A stretch of 64,000 bases of DNA from Sclerotinia nivalis (GCA_029531795.1 JAPEIS010000011.1:434001-498000); one strand, 5' to 3'. Counted from the stretch's first letter, positions 1 to 10,814 are shown. The notes: a model not told the origin generated them from the letters alone. Translations and numbers: made by a program.

Positions 1-94
1 AACCGAGATTCACGGCAAGATGAATAGGAAAACATAGGTAGGTATGTCCTAGTCGGTGATATCCTTGTCAGGGGCTGCGAACCGATGCCATCCA

Positions 95-400
95 TCGGCA
101 AAGCTCTAAATCTTGAAATCCTCGGTATAACTCACTGGCCAGACAAAGGCGTCGAGGCCATACATCTGCTAAGTCTCTCAAATGATAACCTGCTCCGGCC
201 ATAGGGCCTATCAAGCTCTACTGTACCATTCACTTCGGGTTCGGCTCCTTCAGCGGCCCAAACACCTAGGACAACGCCGTCGAAAAATATACCTTGGTGG
301 TCAGCGTTCCAAGAACGAATCCTCAAATTTGCCAGAACGTCGGATCGTGAAATCCAGCCAGTTTAACAATCCTAGTTTAAGATAGTATCCTCTGACTTAT
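95..400 (-). pseudogene. Unrecognised decayed coding remnant
   Basis: On the minus strand a protein-like stretch reads through WNADHQGIFFDGVVLGVWAA and then switches frame. The next readable piece, QMYGLDAFVWPVSYTEDFKI, ends at a stop near position 105. Composition looks like a real protein (aromatic-rich, few low-complexity runs), but I do not recognise the family and no start codon or intact frame links the pieces. It is best read as an old gene fragment at the window edge. A chance ORF is possible. Confidence 0.25.
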
Positions 401-829
401 CATGCTTTAGTGGCAAGTTACGCTAGAGACGCTAGAGACGCTGACAGGCACCTGGGAAGTATTAGACAATAAAACTTGGTAATTTACATAATTGAAATAA
501 ACTCGTGGCTTTCACGGTTATTTTCCATGTTTACCATTTTTTCAAATGTCACGAGCCGGCCTATACTTTCTCAGCTTGCTCAGACACTTTATCTTTGTAT
601 GGTAAACGGGGTATGCTCGGAATATCAGCGTCGTAACACGCTAGGAATGACTCCTGAGATCTGACAACGCTTCAACAGCGAGATCCAGCTAGAATACACA
701 TCAATGCATCTCACTGGAACAATACTAGCACATACAGTGGTGTAATATAAGTATTTGACCTCGAGTAATTCGGCCCTGGGTCCACTTTTTTGATACTGCC
801 AGGCAGAAACTTCCGAAATTCAATTTAAT
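401..829. other. No gene seen
   Basis: No ORF with protein-like composition is visible here on either strand. There is a short direct repeat, CGCTAGAGACGCTAGAGACGCT, near 421-442. Confidence 0.5.
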
Positions 830-1664
830 TCAATAGCTAGTATGCCACCCTTCATATTTTATGACATCAGCCACCCTGTGAGGCATAGTCTCTGATGGAT
901 GCTTAACGATCTCAATATCTAGGCCATCCCAAGCTTCCTGCGCAGCTTGCAATGTAGGTCGGTGGGTAATTCTTGTGGTTGTCCGTGGCTAGAGCAGTAA
1001 AGATGTCGCTGTCCTTGGGGTCCACTTTCGCTTCTCGGTAGAAGATCTCCATTGATTCCTTATCGATGACAGGAACGTCTGTTTTGTTTCCCTCAAACGA
1101 CTTGTGAATGGACTTATACCCTTCAGGTACATTGTCGAAATGAAGTGTACATGGTACTATTGCAGCAATTCCTTTGATATTGTTTCGTTTCGCCGGGTCC
1201 TTCACAAGTCTATTAGCGACTTGAAGAGCCAAAGCACCTCCCGCGGAGCCTCCTATTGTGTAGAACTTGTTTGCGTCTCCACCAAATGAAATCGCGTTTT
1301 GCTGGGCCTGATTCAATGATTAGTAAATCACTGAATACAATGATCCAGCAATAAACCATAAGATATAACTTACCCATCGATAGACTTTCAATGTATCCTC
1401 CAGCTGAGTCAGATATTTATGCTCAGGTGCGAGTCGATAGTCGACGTTAATGACGATAGAAGGAGCATGCTCAGCGATAACTCTACAGAGAAGGTCGTCT
1501 GAGTCGAGATCGCCTGTCATCCAACCTCCTCCATGAGTCCAGATGGCGACTGGAAGTGGTCCGTGCTTTGAAGCCTCTTTAGGCGTGTAGACGCGATATT
1601 CAATTCCTTCTACTAACCTCATTCTATTGACAAGGGCGAGACAGTCACTGGGTGTACCGTTCAT
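830..1664 (-). pseudogene. Alpha/beta-hydrolase (esterase/lipase, HGGGW type), degraded
   Basis: This is a remnant of the alpha/beta-hydrolase fold esterase family related to hormone-sensitive lipase and arylacetamide deacetylase. Exon 1 (1664-1374) carries the oxyanion-hole motif HGGGW and DYRLAPEHKY. A 66-bp GT-AG intron (1308-1373) joins it to exon 2 with the nucleophile elbow GGSAGGALAL. The frame then breaks at TYIASC near 935, just where the family's catalytic Asp region (often DPLRDDG-like) should follow. A +2 frame continues as AAQEAWDGLDIEIVKHP to a stop at 830. The N-terminus is also missing: similarity starts only a few residues before the YRVYTP segment. The loss of the acid residue and the frame change argue against a working enzyme. 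It abuts an oppositely oriented monooxygenase fragment. Confidence 0.75.
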
Positions 1665-2133
1665 TGCCTCCGGTGGCTTTGCGGATGGTCAAGGACTTGC
1701 GGCTGCACTGGCTTTGGGAGCCGAGGGTATCAATATGGGTACAAGATTTATGTGCACTGTTGAGGCACCAATTCACATCAACATCAAGCAGGCGATCGTT
1801 GACGCTTCGGAGCATGACACTGAGCTTGTAATGAGGAGGTGGACCAACACTTCGAGATATTTCAAGAACAGGGTCGCTTCTGAGGCTCTCAAAATCGAAA
1901 AGACGAGCACTACGGGCAAATTTGAGGAAATTGCGCCCTTTGTCTCTGGCAAGCGCGGGCGAGAAGTCTTTGTCAATGGTGACAAGGACTTCGGTGTCTG
2001 GACTGCTGGCCAAGTTATTGGTTTGATCCACGACATCCCTACCTGCCGAAAGCTTTTGACAAGAATCGAAAAGGAGGCCATTGAAGCGGTGGAGAAATCC
2101 AGAAAGGTTTTGCAACCCCAGAGCAAGCTATGA
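1648..2133 (+). pseudogene. Nitronate monooxygenase (2-nitropropane dioxygenase), C-terminal fragment
   Basis: The frame starts abruptly at GVPFIASGGFADG and runs to a normal-looking C-terminus at 2133. It contains the FMN-phosphate-binding segment ASGGFADGQG and ALGAEGINMGTRF, typical of class I nitronate monooxygenases, flavoenzymes that oxidise alkyl nitronates. The first half of the roughly 350-residue TIM barrel is absent. Immediately upstream on the other strand lies the 5' end of a truncated esterase, so both genes end at one point near 1625-1648. The sequence kept is otherwise undamaged, with no stop over about 155 codons, which suggests a fairly recent rearrangement. It could be transcribed from the ATG near 1627, but would lack most of the fold. 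Confidence 0.8.
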
Positions 2134-2370
2134 TCTGGTAGTTTGTTGACGCTGAATGTGGAATGAGTGAACTGCATTAGAATTGGAGAGGCACTTCTTT
2201 GCACGCCTCCGGAGTTTGGAGAGAGCTAAAAGAGTGAGAAAGGGTCCTAGATAAGGCCTCTACAGATACCCTCCGATCTCAATGTATACTTTCAACCAGC
2301 ACTGATACATGAGTTGAAACTGTCTATCGCTCCAGAGTAATACTACCGTGCATAATTGATCTTCATTTTT

Positions 2371-3660
2371 CTACCTTCGAGAGTTGCGGATGCATGACTG
2401 AGTACTTACGGGCAGGCATAATTCCTCCAATAGCAATTTACGAAAGAGAGGCAATGGTCGACCGGATGCTTGTGCCTTCATGCCAAGGCCAGAGTCTTTG
2501 AAGGCCCGCTTAGGCGGGAGCACTTGGATACTCGAAAGCGTCACATGTGTGTTCTGTCCGCAATCTCTTGACATCTTTTTGCCTCTTTCCCGCAACTGGT
2601 CCTTCATTCATTTATCTGCATGTTGATTCATCTCTCGAAGCCTAAGACGGAGCATGATTGTAAGTTGGCTTACACGCAATCGTATTCGAGGACCAGTCGA
2701 GATACCGCTACGATCCTCTGCTTCGGTCTCAGCTCCTTCCCTCTCTCGCACATCTGGAACTGGATTCTTGTATGACTCCATACAACGATGTCCTTCGCGT
2801 TCAGTACCAGTTAGCGTTATTCCGCTCGATTCGTTGATCGCATCTCCAGGTGACAAGACAAGCGAAGGCGAGGGCGAGCGGAGATACTGATGGAATAGCG
2901 TATCCAAATTAAAATAATCATCGGTGTCTGCCGGATCCCGTCTAAAATCCGAGATCTTTTTGGTGCTTACCGTCTCACCATCGACCGCGCTGGGAATGGT
3001 GGCAGACGATATGGTTGAAGCGTATGTGGGGAAGCATTGAGAGAGCTGGTGGTCATGGCTGACACATGATAATGAACTATCATTTAGAGACTACCCCTTG
3101 TTAATGCACCAATCCAGTTCCTGAAGAATATCCATCGGATCGCATTGGAACTCTGCGTCACCGAGATCAAATGTTGTTGAGCCCTTTGCCCAAGGTAAAA
3201 GTGGAGCGTCCCAGTCATCCTCTACTGGAATTTGGTCGAAAATTGACAAAGTGGAAGGGAAATTGTTGGACTTGTGAAGCGCACCCTTTTGCAGATAAGC
3301 GGCCGAACGTACTTCCCGGAATCTCGTCCGGACGTGCCATCTCTGCTGATCCGGTAAACTTGTAGGTTCGTCCTGTTGGTGTCATCCGGAGAGGTTAATA
3401 ATCGCAGATTGGTGGGATCGTGTCGTGCTCGAACAATAGTCGTTAATCAAGGGGGTCAGTTGAGTGCGACGAGGTCGGCCACTAGGTCGGCCTCTGGCTC
3501 GCTTCTTGGCTGATTGTTTTGTTGTTTAGGGCTCATTGCTCTCTTAACGACTGGAGTTGAACTAGGCCCATCGGCCATTGAAGGAGAGTGAATTTGCTTT
3601 TCCTCCCTGGTCCACCAATCGAGCGGTAAGGGGGAACCTCAATGATCATATTAACTTATC
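2371..3660 (-). pseudogene. Decayed ORF with AT-hook-like motif, unknown family
   Basis: Reading the minus strand from about 3275 to 2371 gives one frame of about 300 codons interrupted only by TAG at 3091-3093 and TGA at 2608-2610. Protein-like text flanks both stops: QELDWCINKG before the first, and a charged, Leu/Arg-rich helix-like run (LRLRLREMNQHADK, then MKDQLRERGKK) around the second. Further upstream, in another frame (3466-3507), is KKRARGRPSGRPRR, a double AT-hook-like motif that in other proteins binds the minor groove of AT-rich DNA. Another exon-like piece, YRSIGGPGRKSKFTLLQWP, lies near 3590-3655. I do not recognise the full protein. The stops fit CAG to TAG and CGA to TGA changes. 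It is most likely a dead DNA-binding-type gene. Confidence 0.45.
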
Positions 3661-4330
3661 TCTTAACTCCGCTTACTAGCGGTAGAACATTTATCTCTGA
3701 GAAGTTGGGGTTCTTTGCTTCCTTACGGATGGCATCTGGGGCTGCCTCTGAGAATCGTCTATTCTTTCCTTTTGCGCTCGCTCGATACCGAGGGATTACA
3801 ACTGCTTGAAGTTTTTGTCGCCGTGCACCGTCACGCCTTACCAGGGGCGTTGTATCCTGGGCCGAGCTGCTTCGGGGGACATTGAGTCCGCAATCTTGAG
3901 CTGGCTTTGAAGGCTCGTTGGTCGCTCGTGGATCTTCAACCTACAGGCTCGCCCTGGCCGGCTAACTGTCGAAGAGCACGATCATCCACAACGATGATGT
4001 CATTGTAGCCTAATGCAAAAGAACCTTGTTCTCACCAAATGAAAGAAAAAATCGGCTATAAAACGTCCAACTTTACCCTCGTTGCGGAAGTTCGCCGTAC
4101 CCACGAATCCTTCATTTAGGAAGATCCTATATAAAGAGTGAATCAAGACACAAGAGCCCAATTGCGACGCCCTCCGAACGGGCCGTATCGGTGATGGAAT
4201 ATTGCTGTGCCTATATTATCCTCTTGATTGTGTGTAGAAACTTGAACAAGCCAGCGGTCATACCATTTACCGAACTCAGGGACAACGATAACTGTATAAC
4301 GCGAGCAGATGACGAGAGCGCCCATCAGGG
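3661..4330 (-). pseudogene. Further decayed coding pieces, perhaps 5' part of the same gene
   Basis: Three protein-like blocks occur in order on the minus strand. Near 4150-4325 is GALVICSRYTVIVVPEFGKW. Near 4050-4115 is FLNEGFVGTANFRNEGKVGR. Near 3690-3950 is a basic block including RRQKLQAVVIPRYRASAKGK that ends at a possible donor, GTAAGC. They sit in different frames with plausible short introns between some of them, for example the GTGAGA donor near 4043. I recognise none of these blocks. They may belong to the AT-hook-like ORF immediately downstream or to a separate gene. This is inference from composition. Confidence 0.3.
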
Positions 4331-5460
4331 AGCGCCCGAGAGTGAGCACGACGAAGCCTGACCCGATGGTTTGGGAAAGAGCGGTTGCCGATCCATGGCG
4401 ATTCGTTGGATATTGAGGAGATTTTCTGCTGGAAGAGCTCGTGTTAGATACCAGACCATGGAAGTCTCACTTTCGCTGAATGATTTGAATCTGTCAAAAC
4501 AGCCTGAGCATTGGGAAACTGAGATATCGACGAACCTTGAATGCGTTGTATGATGCCGGAGAGAGGAAAAGCCAACAACATCAGATGGTCCTATTTCATC
4601 GACGGAGGCCGATGTACGTATCCAAGAACATACTACCATCATGTGACAATAATATGTCTTTACTGCTATGGATGCCTTGAAGCAACCAAAAGTGCCTGTA
4701 GACCTGAAGAAATTCTATCAGTCGGCTCAGTCTCTTTATTAATGACTCGAGGGTTCTTTTTGGCCTTAGATGGAAAGTGATACTACACCTTGAAGAAAGG
4801 CACGGCTAGGAGGGTTGCTCGAAACTGTGGAAATTTTATGTCTTGACTGGGAGTCTGATCGCCCCAGCGCTGCAGCCCCTGCGAAAGCCCCCCCGACATC
4901 TTCCTGCTAAAAAAAACCCCCCCTAATGGCCTGGGCACTCTAACTAATAAACGAGGGAAAACTGGGCGCATAATGGTGGGGAATCGAACCACGATTCGCC
5001 AATAATAGCCTGTTTGTTTTCATTCTGACTGGTTACAGTGTTTTCAAACAACAGCATAAGATGTTTCCTTTCGTTCGTAATGCTACATGCAGGATTGATC
5101 TCTCTTTCTTTTTAAGACGTCCCAGCGAAAGCATCGGCTTCGAGGTGACCGCATTCTCCTTCTCGTCCCTATCGAGTGACACTATCGGTCCCCCAGCATA
5201 CCTGCGACGTGAACTATCTAAGTAACGGATACTCTTTTGGATATTTTCTAAATTTATCAGCAGCCTTTCTTTCTCGTATCTTTCTATTGTAGAGGGATTT
5301 CTTGGAAGCTCCGACATACCAGCGACTCGAAATGCCCTCACCTCTCCTTACAGCCACCATACAGACAGGCGTGTTGTCAGGAATGTCCAACACGTTGGTG
5401 CAGGGACCTACAGCTTACCGATCGAACGTGTAATCCTCATTCGATGTCGTTGGATTCGTT
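4331..5460. other. No recognisable gene
   Basis: No ORF with a family I know is present. The stretch contains short homopolymer runs, including C and A runs around 4891-4923, and a tRNA-T-arm-like string near 4980 that does not extend to a full tRNA. Confidence 0.45.
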
Positions 5461-5928
5461 CAGATGGTCATACTCGCAATCCTTCAAACCCCACCGAACT
5501 ACAAATTGCAGATGGAACTTGCCCAGTCCAGGCAACAAGCCGATCGATGCCGCGGCCCTCAAGAAGAAGGATGATGATGCGAGAAGAGGGGGAAAGAGAC
5601 ACTCTCGATGAGGTTTGTGCTTGATCAGACCGTGGGCGCGACATTGAATATTGTCTTCTTCATCACCTTGATCAATTTGTTGAGAGGCGCTGGTTGGAGT
5701 ACGGCCATCGCGGCGACCCAGAGGGTGAGGTATCGTCGGCTCGATGCATTATACTGTCTGCTGATTCCCTTTGTGCAGGAATTTATTACGATGTTGCTTG
5801 CAGATTACAAATTCTGGCCCTTGATTACCCTCCTGGATCTGCTTGTCATCCCTATCGAACAACGAATGCTCGTGGGGAACCTAGCTGGGCTGGCTTAGGG
5901 TGTCTTTGTCAATCTTATGGGTCTGTGA
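5461..5928 (+). pseudogene. Mpv17/PMP22-family membrane protein, degraded
   Basis: The C-terminal half of an Mpv17/PMP22 protein, a small four-helix protein of inner mitochondrial or peroxisomal membranes, is readable. RFVLDQTVGATLNIVFF is followed by a likely 54-bp intron (5725-5778, GTGAGG...TGCAG) and then the hallmark block ADYKFWPLITLLDLLVIP. The frame hits TAG at 5896-5898 exactly where the family has Trp (LAGLA-stop-GVFVNLMGL), so one TGG to TAG change explains it. Upstream, ILQTPPNYK and a Lys/Asp-rich linker are in other frames, indicating at least one frameshift before 5608. The N-terminal helices are not found. Confidence 0.75.
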
Positions 5929-6379
5929 GTGTCCGAAGGGGTGTAAGCAAACATGAGGCACTCCAGAGTGGCAGAAAGGCGTCCTATGCACAGCTCCGAA
6001 TGGACGGCAATGGAGGAAACTTGTTTTGAGCGCAGCATGATGCGATAGATTAGATTACTCTTGACCGATTGCAACTTATGATGAACGTGGATAGAGCGAT
6101 ATAGACAGAGAGGATCGGTCCTACACTCCGATGTTCCCAACCCACCGGGTCAAAGAGCTTCGAAAAGAGAACTCTGTATGGGGTTTTCTGCCATAGAAAT
6201 GGTGTATAACAGGCATAGAGATGAACTTATGAGCTATGCAGTTGGAATTCTTCTACTACGATGACTGTAATACTGAGAGCTTTACCTTTCTCATAGCAAA
6301 CCCCCTCCATGTCCTACTCAGTTCCACATCCTCAAGTCTACGGACACTCGACTGAGGTGCACAGAGATCAACCATGTAA

Positions 6380-7328
6380 CTACAACTTACCAGCCTTCCA
6401 CACAGGCTTCCGCTTCTCCCTGAACGCAGTCAGTCCCTCCTTCGCATTCTCACCCTCCATCAACTCACGCAAAAATCGCTCGTCAATCAAACTATTCCCA
6501 CGCTCGACACTCGCCGTCTCCCAGGTCTCACGTAGCGCGGCGCGTGTCACGATAATAGCGCCGGGACTGATATTCGCCACCTTCGATGCCAACGTCACGG
6601 CCTCCTGGACCACAGTCTCCGGCGACAACGAGATCTTGTTAATAAGGTTGTATTTAAGTGCCTCGCTGGCGGATAGGGTGCGGCCGGTCATGCTGATCTC
6701 GGATGCTAGTGGGATGCCGACGTTGCGCACCAGGCGTGGGAGGCCGCCACCGCCAGCGTATATTCCGCGCAGGGCTTTGGGGAGTCCGAATGTCGCGGTT
6801 GGTGAGGCTATGGTCATGTCACTGTTGGGCACGGAGCTTGCTCTCAACTCGGCGGATGGGCACTGTTCAGGAAGGAAGAACCAAGAAGTTACTCTCAAGG
6901 TCAAAGAATGGAAAGACCTACCAGTTCAACACAGTTTCAAATCCACCACCCAAGGCTAAGCCATTGACAGCCGCAATGATAGGCTTCTTGCCGACCCTCC
7001 TGCTTGCACCTGCAAATCCAGTACTGGGGAGCATGGCGAGGTGGGGTTCCGCCTCCAGCACCTTCGGATCGCGTTCACCCAACTCGATCAGATCCTGTCC
7101 GGCACAGAAGGCCTTAGGTCCGACGCCGGTAATGACGGCCATGCGCAGCGTCGGCTCCCGATCGAACCACTCGAAGACGCGGTGCAGATACCAGTGTATG
7201 GGGAAAGGAATCGAGTTCATCTGTTTGATCCGGTTGATTGTCACCAGGAGGACGTTTGGTGCAGGTACGGATAGCAGCACGGATGGGTCTGGTGGTGGGG
7301 GGGTGAATTCTGTTTTCAGGTTCGACAT
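6380..7328 (-). CDS. Enoyl-CoA hydratase/isomerase (crotonase) family protein
   Basis: Two exons (7328-6922 and 6821-6380) join across a 100-bp GT-AG intron to give 282 residues, a normal crotonase length. The chosen ATG begins MSNLKTEF; an in-frame ATG 18 codons upstream is possible. AFCAGQDL and AAVNGLALGGGFE form the CoA-ester oxyanion hole, and the Glu of GGGFE matches Glu144 of classical hydratase. The second acid (Glu164, normally in FG-x-PE) is Lys here, in FGLPKALRG, encoded by AAA. That should impair or change hydratase chemistry; other crotonase reactions remain possible. The C-terminus GKL is a weak peroxisomal PTS1-like tripeptide, so a peroxisomal beta-oxidation-type role is an inference. 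The gene is divergent from the tautomerase gene. Confidence 0.9.
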
Positions 7329-7453
7329 CTTTGCGGTTAAAGTGTGAGAGGGTGAGTGGGTGGTGAAACTTCGGATTATCATGTTATGCTTTTAGGACAG
7401 CTAGGCCTAATATAGGAAGACGGGGGATTCGTCCAGGCAGGCGACTCCGAGGC

Positions 7454-7583
7454 GACACATTAGAAATTTTCCGAGGGTGGAGTGGGGGTGGGGGGGTTTC
7501 GGGAGTCGACACATTAGAAATTCTCCGAGGGTGGGGGTGCCGAGGGTGGGGTGGGGGTGGGGGTGGGGTGGTTTCGGGAGTCG
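7454..7583. repeat. Tandem G-rich repeat between divergent genes
   Basis: Two imperfect copies of a unit (CGACACATTAGAAATT, then CCGAGGGTGG with runs of G, then GTTTCGGGAGTCG) lie side by side, the second expanded by extra GGGTGGGG blocks. Several runs of four or more G on the plus strand could fold as a G-quadruplex. It sits between the start codons of the crotonase and tautomerase genes. Confidence 0.8.
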
Positions 7584-7754
7584 CTGCCTCGGTCAGAGTG
7601 TTCAGTGTTCAGTTCAACGACTACAATTCATGGATGTTTTGATCTGGGGACAGCACATTAATCATGCAAGTATGGAAAGATGTACCTCGGAAGTAATTGC
7701 ATTGCATTATCACTAGTTGTTGAGAAAGGGGGGGAAACGCCTGGTCTCTTAACA

Positions 7755-7766
7755 GATATATAAAGG
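7755..7766 (+). promoter_or_regulatory. TATA box of the tautomerase gene
   Basis: GATATATAAAGG lies about 105 bp before the ATG at 7870, in an otherwise CT-rich leader containing repeated AAGAACCTCATC-like words (7796-7850). The position suits a fungal core promoter. No other site was verified. Confidence 0.5.
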
Positions 7767-7869
7767 CATAAGTAGTTTACGTCTCTTTCAAACAAGAACC
7801 TCATCTTCATTGCAAACAAGAACCTCATCACTATTACACTCAAGGACCTCATCTCCATTACCAGCCAAA

Positions 7870-8616
7870 ATGCCCCTCATCCGAATTCACCACCCTAGCT
7901 CACGCACCTTCACCAATGCGAAGGAGCGTAAGGCGTTTTCCGACGATGTGTGTGCTTCTTCTGATTTCTTATACTTTGTTCCTTCTCCCGTATTGACTGA
8001 CAAGGGAGAGCGGCATATCTCTTCCACCCCCACCTTGAAAATGAAACTTGCAACTCTACTCTATTCAAAAGGATCTAACAGCTTTCTGTGAAACAGATCG
8101 TCAATATGTATACTTCCTACGGCCTACCTCCTTTCTACGTCATCGTTCTGTTCATCCCCATCCCAGACGACTGTGTTTTCGTTGGTGGTCGGAGCGACGA
8201 GCGTGCGAATGCCGATCCCAACGAGCAACCAATGATCAGAATTGCCATCGACCATATTGCGCGCACCATCGAGAGTCCGGAGGCGGGAATAAAGTATTTC
8301 AAAGCGGTGCGTTTTTATATCTTACATCATGGTCTAGAGAATTACTCTCTACTGGCTTGATTTACCGTTTGAAGAGAGTTTGTACTGACTCATAGTAAAG
8401 CTCGACAAAATACTCAAGACTCATATATTGGACAAGGGATATGAAGTCGAGTATCATCTTATCGAGAGCCCCAGAGAATTCTGCAAAATGAATGGCATGT
8501 ATCTGCCCCCCAATGATTCTGAGGCAGAGGCAGTCTGGGCCAGGGAAAATCGTACAAGCCCCTATGAGGGTATGGAGAAGCCGACCCCCTCCATTAAGCC
8601 AATGAATATCAAATGA
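7870..8616 (+). CDS. Tautomerase_3-domain protein (oxalocrotonate tautomerase / cis-CaaD-like)
   Basis: Three exons (7870-7947, 8097-8306, 8401-8616) give 167 residues, the usual size of this fungal family. The protein starts MPLIRIHHP. After Met removal, Pro1 would be the catalytic base that defines the tautomerase superfamily. YTSYGLPPFYVIVLFIP and VFVGGRSDE match the Tautomerase_3 pattern, as does the tail MNGMYLPPNDSEAEAVWARE. All three exons are in phase 0 and the GT-AG introns (149 and 94 bp) fit. The substrate is unknown. Related enzymes isomerise or hydrate small unsaturated acids. No damage is seen, unlike most neighbours. Another ATG lies 20 codons upstream (7810), but it would displace the N-terminal proline, so 7870 is preferred. 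Confidence 0.9.
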
Positions 8617-9877
8617 TCTAGTTAGAACTCTTTAACATGTATTGGTAGCTTACCTATCTATTTACACTTCATATTGATCACTGTTGTCCATTACTGCCTA
8701 CAGCTGCCTAGAGGTATTCAATTCATTTTTTTTTGAATATATTGATCGTTATATATCTCCCTAAATCAATCGATTCAATCTATATCGTTTTATATTATAC
8801 GATTCAAATAACCTTTAATCAATATTATCAAATCTTTATATCGAACGTTCGGCATACGGTGTGACAATATTGATGTACGGTATAAGTAAGCCAGAATCAT
8901 ATAACTTTGCGATGTTCTTTTGTCAATAATCATAACCCAAGGCTGAATGGGACCCGCTCATGTCTCCTAGCGGGGTGCCGTAAGTCTAGTTCAGGGTTCC
9001 GTCATTGTCTTTGTCTTTCACATGGCTGTGACTAAATTCCGTAGCAACCCGAGAAGAAAGTGACTTTGAAAGGCAGCTGCCCCTCTGTTTACCATAAGTA
9101 GCCGATGTAATAGAACACGCTTGACATAAAATGATTAGGGAATGCTCGATTTTATCTCCCGCTCGAGCCAGGTCGAAGACAGGGTTCGGAAGGTCTCAAA
9201 GACCTCTTGGGATGAGGGGCGAGAGCAGGCGAGTGGCCACTTCCAGGCTATCTAGGCAGACCCAGAGGTCAGTAGCAAAGCGTGCAGTATAAGACTGCAT
9301 GGCTGCCGAAGCCCAGCTCTCCGCAAAACGTGAGGTTACGAAGGGAAAGAAGTGACAGGGTACGAACCGGGCCAAACACCTAGTAGTAGGAGCCAATGCT
9401 TCGGCTGGCGACATTCAGCATGCAAATGTTTAGAGTTCGATATTGAGGATTGAGTTTCTCTTTTGTTGGGAGGGGAAGGGAAATTATTCAGTCTACTCAA
9501 AAGTGCAGCAACTAATATCAGTTTGACTTAATAGTTAACCTTACCAAACCTTTGTCCACAATCAATTCTAGAATCTCCACAAAGTTCGTTTCTCGAGTTG
9601 AATTTTTTGTTCTCGGAGTCATTGGTGGAGGGGAAAACGGAAGAGTCAAAAGAGTAGATCCTGGTCGATTGGGATGACCGACAAATCAAGGATCGCTTAA
9701 ATGAAGTATTGTTTGAAAGCAAATGTATTATTTTGAAGATTTCAGAGTTTCTATCACTAAATTAGTAAAAGAATAATTAACAATAATTGACAGAATTCTG
9801 TACACACAAACCCACAACACCAAATCTAGGAAATCGCATCTTTCTACAAAACATAAACAACTCTTTTAAATGTAATT
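8617..9877. other. AT-rich spacer before the mariner relic
   Basis: 8700-8860 is very AT-rich with many ATTCAAT/ATCGAT words. 8990-9430 has higher GC but no recognisable ORF. I searched 9480-9870 for terminal inverted repeats of the adjacent transposon relic and saw none that match the other side. Confidence 0.45.
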
Positions 9878-10814
9878 ATGGCACCACCTACTCGATTGCA
9901 ACCATTTAGAACCCCATCCCCTGAATCTCTCGCCGGTAGAGAAGCTACGACTCGAAAGAAATGCAAGTTCTTTGACAAAACGCCAATTACAACGAAAATT
10001 GAAGGAGTATACAAAGGGAGGTGCAAGATACAAGTGTGCGTTTATACAAAAGGTTATTCCAGCTAAAAATCGAGAAGATAGAAGGAAATATGGTTTTGAC
10101 TATATATACGAACCTCTTTTTGGATTTTTTGACCATATTGTCTATACAGACGAGGCACATATAGATCCTGAATTACAGGCCCAAGGCAGAGTTCTTCGAG
10201 AGTAAGGGATGCGGGATAATCCGGAAAATATAGAGGAACGACCTCCACTTAAGAATGTCCGCTTTCACATTGCAGCTTGGATTAGTTGGTGGGGGAAAGC
10301 ACCCAAATTGGAGTTTTACAATGATGAGGAAAACAAGACAGAACATCCTCCTTATCCTTCTAAACCCCGGCGTCGACCTACAACAGAAACCGAAAATGAA
10401 TACCTTCGCCGAGTACAAGAATGGGAAGTAGGGAAGCCTCGCAAAGTAGAAGTCAAGGCTCAAAGCAATGCTATGACCCAGAAATACTACGTGGAGCGTC
10501 TTTTACCTATCTATTGTCAAGCTATCGAATCTATGCGTTCAATTGATAACAAATCGTGGCTTTTACAAGAAGATGGAGACCCTTCTCATGGTATGCGCAA
10601 AAAGGGCCTTGCAAAAGAGTATAAAGGAGCCCACAGTATACAAAACCTTAAGTATCCTGCGCAAAGTCCTAATTTAAACCCTATAGAAGGCATTTGGGCT
10701 ATTATAAAGCAGAGATTACGTCGTCGTATCTTTAATTCAGAGGAGGAAATGAAGGAAGCTTTGCAGGAGGAATGGGATAGAAACCAATTCGAGGTAATAA
10801 ATGGTGATTTGTAG
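9878..10814 (+). mobile_element. Tc1/mariner-superfamily transposase relic (DDE)
   Basis: The DDE catalytic core is readable: YTDEAHIDP (first Asp), WLLQEDGDPSHG (second Asp) and PAQSPNLNPIEGIW (Glu). I count 37 residues between the second Asp and the Glu, so a DD37E-like spacing. The frame opens at 9878 with MAPPTRLQPFRTPSPE but shifts frame near 10005, and most of the N-terminal helix-turn-helix region seems deleted. TAA at 10203-10205 interrupts VLRE-stop-GMRDNPENIEE. The C-terminus diverges after LQEEWDRNQ and stops at 10814. The element is therefore dead. I could not find terminal inverted repeats or a TA target duplication, so the true ends are unknown. Confidence 0.85.

Noticed and set aside
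4970..5005. Minus-strand T-arm-like string GTGGTTCGATTCCCC
   Set aside because: The T stem has two mismatches and no D or anticodon arm can be drawn upstream, so it is not called a tRNA.
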